A DNA stretch of 55,010 bases, from NCBI GenBank assembly GCA_035310145.1, contig DATGEL010000080.1, forward strand, positions 1 to 55,010. The letters run 5' to 3'. This DNA comes from Dehalococcoidia bacterium (lineage in GTDB: Bacteria; Chloroflexota; Dehalococcoidia; CAUJGQ01). The translations under genes and the position numbers were made by a program. This document shows positions 44,547-54,763 of the stretch, piece by piece; position 1 is the stretch's first letter; each line of letters begins with the position of its first letter. The notes under the pieces were generated by a model. That model saw only the letters and a list, made by a program, of their open reading frames with translations, had not been told where the DNA came from and searched no databases.

Positions 44547-45266
44547 GTGGGCTGGGGCATTCTGATCGTCACCTTGATTAGCCTGTTCTTCGGCTTCGCC
44601 ATCGTGCAGGAGATGTTTCGTCAGCGGCACTGGCGCGGCCTGGTGAACAGCGGCGACCGCTGGGCGATCAAGACGCTGGTGGAAGAGGAGATCGGCCGCT
44701 GGCGCAACCAGCGCATGCCGAAAGGCATGAACCCGCTGCTGTGGCACGGCATCCAGACCGCCGAGGTGATCAGCGTCGGGCGCGAGGTGATCACGCTGAT
44801 GGCCACGACCGAAGCCGAGTACCGCGTGATCGCGGGCCGGCCGCAGCAGGTCAGCCCGCCGCTTGAAGAGGGGATGAAGGTCGCCGCCGCGCTGATCGAG
44901 CGCATGCTGTACGACGTGCCGAACGTGCGCCTCGCGCTGGTGCGCATCGATGTCTACACCACCTTTCGCGCGGAAGACGGTACGCCCGACCAGCAGTGCA
45001 TCCTCAGCGTCACCGCCGATCGCGCCGTGGCCGATCGCATCCCCTGGGAAGAGTTGACACCGGCAGAGATCGTCGGCCGCTTCGAGGGCCGCTCTCTGGT
45101 CGGCGCCAACGGCGCGGCGCTGGCGGTAGACCCCGGCCCGCCGCTGAGCGACAGTGAAGATGAAGGCGCCGGCGGCGAGGGTGGCGAGCCGCCGCCGGGC
45201 ATGTCGCTGCCGCCGTCGCGCAACGGCCACGGTCCGTTGACGCCGGACCATACGACCACCGACTGA
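44547..45266 (+). CDS. Membrane-anchored hypothetical protein of the aro cluster
   Basis: This 239-residue protein has one N-terminal helix (ILIVTLISLFFGFAIVQEMF) and then a soluble part with RQRHWRGLVNSGDRWAIKTLVEEEIGRWRNQRMPKGMNPLLWHGIQTAEV. A beta-rich section follows (ISVGREVITLMATTEAEYRVI, VRLALVRIDVYTTFRAEDG), with an acidic, Gly/Pro-rich tail. The family was not recognised, though it is probably conserved at this place between aroE and aroK in related genomes. The start is GTG and the ribosome site is weak. It could be a structural or regulatory partner of MltG or the unknown membrane protein upstream. Confidence 0.65.
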   Translation: MGWGILIVTLISLFFGFAIVQEMFRQRHWRGLVNSGDRWAIKTLVEEEIGRWRNQRMPKGMNPLLWHGIQTAEVISVGREVITLMATTEAEYRVIAGRPQQVSPPLEEGMKVAAALIERMLYDVPNVRLALVRIDVYTTFRAEDGTPDQQCILSVTADRAVADRIPWEELTPAEIVGRFEGRSLVGANGAALAVDPGPPLSDSEDEGAGGEGGEPPPGMSLPPSRNGHGPLTPDHTTTD

Positions 45267-45302
45267 GCGGCCCTCGCCGGTCCGCCGCCCGGAGGCGCGT
45301 TC

Positions 45303-48187
<2,885 letters not shown>

Positions 48188-48218
48188 TCGTTCCCTGTTG
48201 TTCCTATCCCTGTACGGC

Positions 48219-48248
48219 GTGACAGCAGAAATTCCGTTCGGGTAGTAT
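48219..48248 (+). promoter_or_regulatory. Candidate promoter of the acylphosphatase gene
   Basis: GTGACA (48,219-48,224), an 18-base spacer and TAGTAT (48,243-48,248) form a good sigma-70-like promoter in an AT-rich patch after tgt. Transcription would start near 48,255, leaving at most a 10-base leader before the GTG at 48,264. Confidence 0.5.
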
Positions 48249-48263
48249 GGCGCCCAGCGTTAT

Positions 48264-48581
48264 GTGGATCCTTCGCCGGTGACGGCCGAACGCGGTGAAC
48301 GCCGCGAGCAGACGTTGCACGCGATCGTGCATGGCCGCGTGCAGGGCGTCGGCTACCGCGACTTCGTGCAGCGCACGGCACAACGGCTCGGCATCAGCGG
48401 CTGGGTGCGCAACCGCGACGACATGCGCTCGGTCGAAGTGGAGGCGAGCGGCGAACGCGTGGCGCTGGAGCGGCTGGTCGAACGGCTGCGCGAAGGACCG
48501 CGGCTGGCCTACGTCACGGAGTTGGAAACGGCCTGGTCCGAAGGCGGCAGGCAAGTTTCGGGCTTCGAGATCCGATACTGA
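48264..48581 (+). CDS. acyP: Acylphosphatase
   Basis: This small enzyme (105 residues from the first GTG) hydrolyses acyl phosphates such as carbamoyl and acetyl phosphate. HAIVHGRVQGVGYRDFVQRTA holds the phosphate-binding Arg in the VxGRVQGVGYR motif, and GISGWVRNRDDMRSVEVEASG holds the catalytic Asn in WVRN. The second GTG at 48,279 is an alternative start that would leave a more usual leader after the promoter. Length after that start is about 100, normal for the family. A membrane-anchored protein gene follows 28 bases downstream. Confidence 0.92.
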   Translation: MDPSPVTAERGERREQTLHAIVHGRVQGVGYRDFVQRTAQRLGISGWVRNRDDMRSVEVEASGERVALERLVERLREGPRLAYVTELETAWSEGGRQVSGFEIRY

Positions 48582-48609
48582 TCGCAACCGAAGGAGCTGC
48601 GACGACGCG

Positions 48610-50055
48610 ATGGCCAGGAGCTGGACCCGCCACGGCTCAGGTAACGGTGGCTGGCGCGATCCGCGCCTCCGTGGCCGGCTGCTCGGCGGCCTTGCGATCG
48701 CGGCCGGCAGCATCATCATGCTGCTGCTCTACCGCGCCTACGGCCAGCCGTCGAGCAACCGCAGCGAACTGGTGATCCGCAGCGCCCCGGCGACGGCCCC
48801 CCCGGCCTCGACCGGCGCCGTCACGCCGCTCACGGCCCCGGTCGAGGCGCCTACGGCGGCGCCGCCTGCCACGGCGGCTGCGCGTACCATGCCGGCCACG
48901 GCGGGACTCCTGCGACCCGGCGCGACCTCGACCGGGCGGCTCGACCTCTCGCTCGACGGCGCAAGCCCCGGCCAGGTCGCGGTCGCCAGCCGCTACACGG
49001 TGACCACCGGCTGCGAGCCGGTCTTCGCCGATCTCTTCGCGCTTCGCGATGGCCGCTGGGGCCGTGTCTGGAGCGCGAACGATGACGGCGCCTTCGGCCC
49101 GCTGCTGCCCCCGCCGCAGCCGAGCGCCTCCGGCTGCTACCCACAGCTCAAGCTCTTCGCCGCCCAGCCGACCGCCAACGGCGCTGCCGAGCTGCTGCTT
49201 TCCGCCGCCTACGCCGACGGCAGCGCCCGTTTCGTCGCACTCGGCTGGGATCAAGCGAAGGACGCGCCCGCACCGCTCTTCGACTGGCGCACCGGGCCGA
49301 ACGGCCGCGTGACGCGCTCGCCCGACGGCCAGCGCGTCGAGATCGCGGAATCCGTGCTCCCCCCGGCGCTGCCGTTAGAGCTGCAGTTCGCCGGCGACAA
49401 CGGCCGGCTGACGCAGCTCGTCTCGTTCGAAAGCGGCGCACCGGCAGTCGTCTCGCGCAAGCTTGCCGCGAACTGCGACTACGGCCAGATCACGCCCGGC
49501 AGCGTGGCGAGCTGGCAGGGCGGCGCGCCGGCGCTGCTGGTGATTGACTGCTCAAGCGGCGAGCACCAGGTCGTGGCGGCGAGCGCGGCGCCGGCGCTCC
49601 AGCCGGCCGGCATCGGTTGGCAGGATCTGCGCGACGGCGACACGGTGCAGATCGACTACACGGCGGACTCGCTGGAGCCGCCCGGCATCGAGGCCGCCGT
49701 ACCCGCCGCCGCCGCGATCGTCGACTACGCCGCCAACACGCGTCGCACCGCGGCGCAGCGCGGCGCCCAGACCAACACCCCGCGGTCCCCTGCGCCGGCG
49801 GCGCCCGCCCGCCAGTCCCTGCCCGCCGGCGGTTCAGGCAATCGTACGCAGGGCAGCAGCTCGACGCGCACCGGCACGAGCAGCGGCACGACGAGCGGCA
49901 GCACAAGCCGCTCGGCCACCGGCAGCACCGGCTCTGGCAGCACGAGCAGCACGCGTGCACAGCCCGCAGCCACCCGTTCCGCCCCACCGGCGCCACTGGT
50001 GACGCCACCGCCGCCGCCGCGCGGCCTGCCCGGCGCCGCGCCGCCATCGCCATAA
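48610..50055 (+). CDS. Membrane-anchored extracytoplasmic hypothetical protein with Pro/Ser/Thr-rich regions
   Basis: The protein (481 residues from this ATG) has a basic cytoplasmic start (RSWTRHGSGNGGWRDPRLRG) and one membrane helix (LLGGLAIAAGSIIMLLLY, residues 24-41). A Pro/Ala/Thr linker follows, then a beta-rich domain near residues 100-370 containing GCEPVFADLFALRDGRWG, SGCYPQLKLFAAQ and LAANCDYGQITPGSVASWQG, with Cys residues that could form disulfides. The tail is Ser/Thr/Gly-rich then Pro-rich (LVTPPPPPRGLPG). No family was recognised. AAGGAG lies 13 bases before the ATG. The gap 50,056-50,236 to the convergent ABC gene holds nothing supported. Confidence 0.65.
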   Translation: MARSWTRHGSGNGGWRDPRLRGRLLGGLAIAAGSIIMLLLYRAYGQPSSNRSELVIRSAPATAPPASTGAVTPLTAPVEAPTAAPPATAAARTMPATAGLLRPGATSTGRLDLSLDGASPGQVAVASRYTVTTGCEPVFADLFALRDGRWGRVWSANDDGAFGPLLPPPQPSASGCYPQLKLFAAQPTANGAAELLLSAAYADGSARFVALGWDQAKDAPAPLFDWRTGPNGRVTRSPDGQRVEIAESVLPPALPLELQFAGDNGRLTQLVSFESGAPAVVSRKLAANCDYGQITPGSVASWQGGAPALLVIDCSSGEHQVVAASAAPALQPAGIGWQDLRDGDTVQIDYTADSLEPPGIEAAVPAAAAIVDYAANTRRTAAQRGAQTNTPRSPAPAAPARQSLPAGGSGNRTQGSSSTRTGTSSGTTSGSTSRSATGSTGSGSTSSTRAQPAATRSAPPAPLVTPPPPPRGLPGAAPPSP

Positions 50056-50236
50056 GTCCATCCGTAAGGGCGCGCCCGCCGCTCGCCGGTCGTGGCGCTG
50101 CCGGCTCCGCCACGAAACGTGCTCCGCATTCCACCGCGGCCGCAGCGGCGGGCGCAGCATCAGCCGCCGAACCGGCTGCACGGTACCCGGTGAGCGCAAC
50201 GAGCCGCATGCCCGCGCCGGGTGAACATGCGACGGC

Positions 50237-50971
50237 TCAGGCAGCGGCAACCGGAGCCCGGGCGCCGAGGTAATCGACCTTTTCGACGCCGTCGCGCCGC
50301 GCGCTGGCGCCGTCGCGCACGACCAGTCCGTCTCGCACCGTGATCGTGCGCCGCGTGAAGGCCGCGACCTCCGGCTCGTGCGTCACCAGCACCACCGTGA
50401 TGTGCTGCTCCGCGTTCAGCTCCGCGAACAGATTCATGATCTCTTCCGACGCGCGCGTGTCCAGTGCCCCGGTGGGTTCGTCCGCCAGGATCAGCGACGG
50501 CCGCGAGACCATGGCGCGGGCGATCGCCACGCGCTGCTGCTGTCCACCCGAGAGCTCGTTCGGCCGGTGTTGCAGCCGATCGCCGAGGCCGACTCGCGCC
50601 AGTGCCTGCGTCGCTGGTTCGCGGCGCTCACGCACGCCGGCGTAGAGCAGCGGCAGCTCGACCTGCTTGATCGCCTCGACGCGCGGCAGCAGGTTGAACG
50701 ACTGAAAGACGAAGCCGATCTTGTGCAAGCGCACCCGCGCCAGCTCGTCGTCCGCCATCTGGCTGACCTCCAGGTCGTCGATCTGGTACGAGCCGGACGT
50801 CGGCGTGTCGAGACAACCGATGATATTCATCAGCGTCGACTTGCCCGAACCCGACGGCCCCATGATCGCCACGAACTCCCCATCCTCGATCGCGATATCC
50901 ACCCCTCTGAGCGCATCGACGACGACGTCGCCCATGACGTAGCGCTTGGCGATCTGGCTCAGACGCAACAT
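50237..50971 (-). CDS. ABC transporter ATP-binding protein (MacB/LolD type)
   Basis: This 244-residue ATPase has Walker A GPSGSGKST, the Q-loop FVFQSFNLLPR, signature LSGGQQQRVAIARA, Walker B LILADEPTGALD and the switch His in VTHEPEV. This layout, with SFNLLP and the spacing of EPTGALD, belongs to the LolD/MacB family that drives mechanotransmission rather than transport through the membrane domain. GGAGG lies 6 bases before the ATG. Its partner permease gene diverges from it, starting 194 bases away, with palindromes between them. No membrane-fusion gene is adjacent, as is often the case in Gram-positive-type systems. Confidence 0.9.
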   Translation of the reverse strand: MLRLSQIAKRYVMGDVVVDALRGVDIAIEDGEFVAIMGPSGSGKSTLMNIIGCLDTPTSGSYQIDDLEVSQMADDELARVRLHKIGFVFQSFNLLPRVEAIKQVELPLLYAGVRERREPATQALARVGLGDRLQHRPNELSGGQQQRVAIARAMVSRPSLILADEPTGALDTRASEEIMNLFAELNAEQHITVVLVTHEPEVAAFTRRTITVRDGLVVRDGASARRDGVEKVDYLGARAPVAAA

Positions 50972-51028
50972 TCCGCACCTCCACGTCTCCTGACACAAGC
51001 GTAGCGGCGCTGGATTGGAAGGCGCTGA

Positions 51029-51086
51029 ATGCTGGCGAAGAAGCTTCTCAGCATGAGCGTTCGCTCAGCATGTGAACGTTCACATG
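51029..51086. promoter_or_regulatory. Three adjacent palindromes between divergent ABC transporter genes (operator cluster)
   Basis: From left to right: ATGCTG and CAGCAT (51,029-51,034 and 51,049-51,054) enclose the palindrome AGAAGCTTCT (51,039-51,048). TGAGCG-TT-CGCTCA follows at 51,054-51,067. Then comes CATGTGAACGTTCACATG (51,069-51,086), an 18-bp perfect palindrome. GTGAACGTTCAC is the kind of site bound by TetR-family repressors. The cluster is placed to control both the ATPase gene (minus) and the permease gene (plus). No regulator gene is seen in the window. Confidence 0.6.
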
Positions 51087-51164
51087 CACGCGCAACGTTC
51101 GTCACATCTCGGGTCAATATCGTGAGTTCAGAGACAGGTTGCGCATGGGTTGGAAGGGGACGTG

Positions 51165-52412
51165 ATGGATCTCGTTGAAACGCTGCGCACGGCGCTGGCG
51201 TCGCTCGCGGCGAACAAGCTGCGCTCGGGGCTCACCATGCTCGGCATCGTGATCGGCGTGGGCGCGGTGATCGCGCTGATGTCGATCGGCAGCGGTGCCC
51301 AGGCGGCGATTGCGCAGAACATCAAGAGCCTGGGCGCCAACCTGATTACCATCACCCCCGGCGCCGTCAGCACGGGCGGTGTCTCGCAGGGGAACGGCAG
51401 CGCCCAGACGCTTACCACAACCGACGCCAGCGCGATCGCGGGCAACGCGTCCGATGTGGCCGACGTCTCCCCGGAGCTCAACCTCGGCCAGAACGCACAG
51501 ATCGTCTATCAGGGACAGAACGTCTCCACCAAAGTCAACGGCGTGACGCCGGCCTACGCCGACGTGCACGACTTTCAGGCGACGCTGGGCGCCTGGTTCG
51601 CGGACAGCGACGTGCAGGCCAAGTCGCGGGTGGTGATGCTCGGCGCCAACGTAGCGCAGGCGCTGTTCGGCGCCGCCGATCCCACCGGCCAGCAGGTCAG
51701 CATCCGCGTCGGGCCGCGGCCGGTTGCGCTCACGGTCGCGGGCGTGCTGCAAAGCAAGGGCGGTGGGCCGCTGGCCAACGTGGACGACCAGGTGCTGATC
51801 CCAATCACGACACTGCAGTCGCAGTTCTCCAACCCGCGCAACCCTCAGGGCAGCGCCCAGGTCTCGCAGATCGTTGTGAACGCGACCAGCAGCAAAACGA
51901 TCGACGCGGCGAAGCTGGAGATCACCGACATCCTGATCGCGCAGCACGGCAAGGTGGACTTCCTCGTGCAGACGCAGAGCGATCAGGTGGCGGCGCAGGC
52001 GGGCACCACCCAGGTGCTGACCATCCTGCTCGGCGCCGTCGCCGGTATCTCGTTGCTCGTCGGCGGCATCGGCATCATGAACATCATGATCGTCTCCGTC
52101 ACCGAGCGCACACGCGAGATCGGCATCCGCAAGGCGATCGGCGCGCAGCGCGGCCAGATCCTCGCCCAGTTCCTCAGCGAATCGCTGCTGGTGAGCGTTT
52201 GCGGCGGGCTGAGCGGCATCGTGATCGGCGTCGGCGCCTCGCGGCTGATCGACGGCGTCAAGCTCAGCGGCCAGCCGCTGCAAACGTTCGTCTCCACCGG
52301 CTCGGTGCTGCTGGCGGCCAGCGTCTCCGTCGCGATCGGCCTGGTGTTCGGCGTCTACCCCGCCTGGCGCGCCTCGAACCTGCGCCCGATCGAAGCGCTG
52401 CGCTACGAGTAA
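51165..52412 (+). CDS. ABC transporter permease (MacB/FtsX type)
   Basis: The protein (415 residues from this ATG) begins with an amphipathic LVETLRTALASLAANKLRSGLTMLG segment and the first helix IVIGVGAVIALMSIG. An extracytoplasmic MacB_PCD domain follows (about residues 45-275), then three C-terminal helices (ILLGAVAGISLLVGGIGIMNIMIVSV, LSESLLVSVCGGLSGIVIGV and VLLAASVSVAIGLVFGVYPAWRAS). ERTREIGIRKAIGA and the ending PIEALRYE are the classical FtsX marks. AAGGGGA lies about 6 bases before this ATG; an earlier in-frame GTG at 51,150 is less well placed. Likely exports a peptide, antibiotic or lipid. Confidence 0.9.
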   Translation: MDLVETLRTALASLAANKLRSGLTMLGIVIGVGAVIALMSIGSGAQAAIAQNIKSLGANLITITPGAVSTGGVSQGNGSAQTLTTTDASAIAGNASDVADVSPELNLGQNAQIVYQGQNVSTKVNGVTPAYADVHDFQATLGAWFADSDVQAKSRVVMLGANVAQALFGAADPTGQQVSIRVGPRPVALTVAGVLQSKGGGPLANVDDQVLIPITTLQSQFSNPRNPQGSAQVSQIVVNATSSKTIDAAKLEITDILIAQHGKVDFLVQTQSDQVAAQAGTTQVLTILLGAVAGISLLVGGIGIMNIMIVSVTERTREIGIRKAIGAQRGQILAQFLSESLLVSVCGGLSGIVIGVGASRLIDGVKLSGQPLQTFVSTGSVLLAASVSVAIGLVFGVYPAWRASNLRPIEALRYE

Positions 52413-52415
52413 GCA

Positions 52416-52449
52416 AACGCAGCCCCGCCCCTGGGGGCGGGGCTGCGTT
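52416..52449 (+). terminator. Near-perfect hairpin after the ABC permease gene
   Basis: A 16-bp stem AACGCAGCCCCGCCCC / GGGGCGGGGCTGCGTT with a two-base apex (TG) starts 3 bases after the stop codon. It ends in TT followed by GAAGG, so there is no T tract. It is the strongest hairpin in the window. Confidence 0.75.
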
Positions 52450-52469
52450 GAAGGAATGGACGGATCGTC

Positions 52470-52694
52470 ATGCCCACCCTGCAGCCGCCCCATCGTCAGC
52501 GGCGCCGAGCAGAACGCAGCAGGCTCGCCGGCCAGATGTGCTCAAGCGCAATCGCCGTCGGCGTGCTCGTGATCGTGCTCGCCGGTATCTTCCGCTTCGC
52601 CACCGGCGAGTCGCCCTGGCCGATCTTCCTGCTGGTGGAGCTGCCAAGCGCCGCCACGGCGTTCGCCCTGCTGACGCTCACGGCGCCGCGCTGA
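52470..52694 (+). CDS. Small two-helix membrane protein
   Basis: This 74-residue protein has a basic N-terminus (HRQRRRAERSRLAG) and two hydrophobic segments (AIAVGVLVIVLAGIFRF and PIFLLVELPSAATAFALLTL). The ATG at 52,470 is preceded by GGAATGGACGGAT, a weak ribosome site. It lies after the hairpin terminator of the ABC permease gene, so it should have its own promoter. It converges on the selenoprotein candidate, with stops 42 bases apart. Function unknown. Confidence 0.5.
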   Translation: MPTLQPPHRQRRRAERSRLAGQMCSSAIAVGVLVIVLAGIFRFATGESPWPIFLLVELPSAATAFALLTLTAPR

Positions 52695-52735
52695 TCTAGC
52701 AGCACGGCGAGGCGCGGTCTCGCCGCGCTGCCGAT

Positions 52736-53362
52736 TCAGGGAGAGCCGGGCGGGGCGATCGCCGCCGCCGGCCGGCGCAGCGCCACACCGGTGCGGCCGG
52801 CTTCGGCGGTCTGCGCGTCGAGCTGCAGGCCGAAACCGTCGGCCAGCCGCGTCAAGTAGTTGAAGATGCCGACGATGTGCGCGACCTCCAGCAGCGCCTC
52901 GTCGTCGCAGCCGAGGTCGCGCAGCGGCTGCCAGTCGTCGCGTGTCATGCGCGTGGGCGTGGCGCTCAGCTTCTCCGCCACCGTACACAGCGCCCGATCG
53001 CGCGGAGCCAGATCCGGCAGGTCGCGCCAGCGCCGTTCTTTGATCGCCTGCACCAGCTCGGGCTCGCCGTCTTCAACACGCAGAAACTCCGCGTGCGACT
53101 GCGTTCAATAGGTGCAGTCCTGGGCGCCGGCGGCCACGGCGGCGACCATCTCCTTCTCGCGACGGCTGAGCGCGCCGGGGGCGAACATCACCTGGGCAAA
53201 CAGGCTGAGGAACGGCTGCCCGAAGCGCGGGTGGGCGCGCAGCAGCCTGCCCATGTTGGCGACAAAGCCGAAATCGTAGCCGCCGCGCTTGCCGGGCGGA
53301 GCGCTCGCCTCGATCGCGGCCGCGCTCGGCAGTGTCACCCAGGCGGCATCTTGCTCGATCAT
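52736..53362 (-). CDS. AhpD-like / carboxymuconolactone decarboxylase-family peroxidase, probable selenoprotein (in-frame TGA at Cys position)
   Basis: The frame is open for 208 codons if the TGA at 53,105-53,107 is read through. Before it: MIEQDAAWVTLPS, FGFVANMGRLLRAHPRF, FAPGALSRREKEMVAAVAAGAQDCTY. After it: TQSHAEFLRVEDGEPELV, LAPRDRALCTVAEKLSATP, EVAHIVGIFNYLTRLADGFG. Both halves match one uninterrupted peroxidase-related AhpD-like protein. In that family the active site reads CxxCxxxH; here it is Cys83-Thr-Tyr-TGA86-Thr-Gln-Ser-His90, so the stop replaces exactly the second catalytic cysteine. A hairpin follows at once (see 53,076-53,096). Reading TGA as selenocysteine explains this; a point mutation TGC to TGA is the alternative. 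GAGGGG lies 9 bases before the ATG at 53,362. Confidence 0.8.
53076..53096 (-). other. Candidate bacterial SECIS hairpin
   Basis: Counting from the base after TGA on the minus strand, GCACGCGGA (9-17) pairs with UCUGCGUGU (21-29), with G-U at the bottom and one internal G-U. The loop is GUU, beginning with G. A stem of this kind with an apical loop starting in G, about 16-37 bases after the UGA, is what bacterial SelB-dependent SECIS elements require. Here the loop G is at +18. The stem lies fully in coding sequence. Confidence 0.7.
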
Positions 53363-53462
53363 CGCTCGGATCCCCTCGCTTCCGCGTCGCGCTGTCGCCA
53401 ACGCCGATCAGCGCGACGTGCCACAGCAATCACACCGCGCAGCAGACGTTCGCACAAGCCGC

Positions 53463-53478
53463 GGCGCCGATCGGCGCC
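53463..53478. promoter_or_regulatory. 16-bp perfect palindrome upstream of the selenoprotein candidate
   Basis: GGCGCCGATCGGCGCC is fully self-complementary and lies about 100 bases upstream of the AhpD-like start on the minus strand, in the 343-base gap between two divergent genes. It may be an operator, although such sequences also arise by chance in GC-rich DNA. Confidence 0.35.
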
Positions 53479-53515
53479 TGGCGGCGGCTTATGTCTGTGC
53501 CCTCAGACCGCCGTC

Positions 53516-53551
53516 TTAACAGCATCACGGGCATCATGTTATAAGATAACA
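53516..53551 (+). promoter_or_regulatory. Sigma-70 promoter with overlapping operator, upstream of the LPKTG protein
   Basis: TTAACA (53,516-53,521), an 18-base spacer and TATAAG (53,540-53,545) match the consensus at five of six positions each. The -10 sits inside TGTTAT-AAG-ATAACA (53,537-53,551), a perfect inverted repeat. This is the best promoter in the window and lies about 155 bases before the start codon of the surface protein. The overlapping palindrome suggests repression. Confidence 0.65.
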
Positions 53552-53705
53552 GACCGCCGCGCCGGGGTTCGCCGGCGGTGCGCCGACCAGCGATCGCAGC
53601 AGCACCGCGTAGCGGCGCGGCCGGCAGTGCGCATCGCTCGCTCGACGGTCGTACGACGCGAACCCTGAGGGAACCAGCATAGCCCGATTCAGAAAGGAGA
53701 GGGGG

Positions 53706-54470
53706 ATGAAGGTGAGGGGAAGGAGCGCGGGCCCGATCGCGCTGGCCGCCGCCCTGGCCTTGTTGGGCGGCGTGGCCGGCGGCGCGCTGCCCGCCGCACA
53801 GGCACAGTCGGGGACGCCGACTCCTGCGGCGAACGTCGGCGGCCCGTCGGCCGTGCCCTCGGCGCGGTTCTTCGGATCGGTGAAGGTGGGCAACAGCAAC
53901 CCGCCCGATGGCACGACGGTGGTGGCCTCCGTGACGGGTGTCGCCTGCGGCTTCGGCACCGTCGCGAACGGCCAGTACTTCGTCGACGTGCAGGCGATTG
54001 CCGGCTGCACCACGCCAGGAGCGAGCGTCAGCTTCGCCGTCGGCGGCCAGACGGCGAGCACCACCGGCACCTTGCCGGGCGTGCCCGGTGCGGTCCAGCT
54101 CAACCTTTCCGTCAGCCAGGCCACACCCACGCCGGCGCCGGCGGCGACCTCCGCGCCAACACCGCCGCCACCGCCCAGCCGGCCGACGACCGCGCCGCCG
54201 CCGCCGCCCCCACCGCCACCAACGAGTCGCACGGCAACGCCGCGTCCCACGACCGCAACGCCGCGGACGCCGACGCCCGCCGCGGCACGCCGTCAGGCCG
54301 TGACCGGCCAGAAGCCGGCTGCCGCACAGCCCGCGGCGCGGGTCGCCCTGCCAAAGACCGGCGCCGGCGGCGCGAGGACGGATCACGACGGGCTACTGGC
54401 CGTCGTCGCCGGCCTCCTGGGCTTGAGCCTCGCCGGCATCGGACTGCTGCGCCTGCGCCGCTCGTCATAG
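53706..54470 (+). CDS. Secreted surface protein with LPKTG sortase-type anchor
   Basis: This 254-residue protein begins with a signal peptide (GPIALAAALALLGGVAGGALPAAQA, cut near residue 33). A small beta domain at about residues 50-138 (FFGSVKVGNSNPPDGTTVVASVTG, then CGFG... and AGCTTPGASVSFAVGG) holds two Cys that may pair. A long Pro/Thr/Ala-rich spacer follows. The C-terminus has LPKTGAGG, a hydrophobic helix (LLAVVAGLLGLSLAGIGLL) and a basic tail RLRRSS, the standard layout of a sortase substrate. AAAGGAG lies about 6 bases before the ATG. No sortase gene is present in the window. The beta domain resembles small binding modules common in Chloroflexota and archaea. Confidence 0.8.
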   Translation: MKVRGRSAGPIALAAALALLGGVAGGALPAAQAQSGTPTPAANVGGPSAVPSARFFGSVKVGNSNPPDGTTVVASVTGVACGFGTVANGQYFVDVQAIAGCTTPGASVSFAVGGQTASTTGTLPGVPGAVQLNLSVSQATPTPAPAATSAPTPPPPPSRPTTAPPPPPPPPPTSRTATPRPTTATPRTPTPAAARRQAVTGQKPAAAQPAARVALPKTGAGGARTDHDGLLAVVAGLLGLSLAGIGLLRLRRSS

Positions 54471-54530
54471 ACGGGCGCGGCCGGCGGCGCCATCGAGATT
54501 TTGCCCGAAGGCAACCCGCGGTTGAGCAGG

Positions 54531-54567
54531 GAGCGGAGCCGGTGCGAACGCCGGCTCCGCTCTTTGT
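54531..54567 (+). terminator. Intrinsic terminator after the LPKTG gene
   Basis: GAGCGGAGCCGG and CCGGCTCCGCTC form a 12-bp perfect stem with an 8-base loop (TGCGAACG), followed directly by TTTGT. It lies 60 bases after the stop codon and is the only hairpin in this window with a run of T. Confidence 0.8.
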
Positions 54568-54763
54568 ATCCTCGCCCGGCAGCAGCGGGTGGTCGCCTGC
54601 ACCCGACGGAGTAATCCGCCGGCGAATCGCTGCCGCCGATCCGTTAACCAATCGCAGGATTTCGCGTTGTACGAAATGGACCGCCGTAGCCGCGGGCCGT
54701 TGGCGCGAGCGTCGGCCCATGCGGTAGCGTAGCCTCGTTGGCTTTTCCATGAGAGGAGAGCAC

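Noticed and set aside
53105-53107. Annotating the AhpD-like gene as two separate genes or a plain pseudogene
   Set aside because: Both parts lie in one frame, the second lacks its own ribosome site, and the stop falls exactly on the catalytic Cys followed by a SECIS-like hairpin. A pseudogene stays possible but is less likely.
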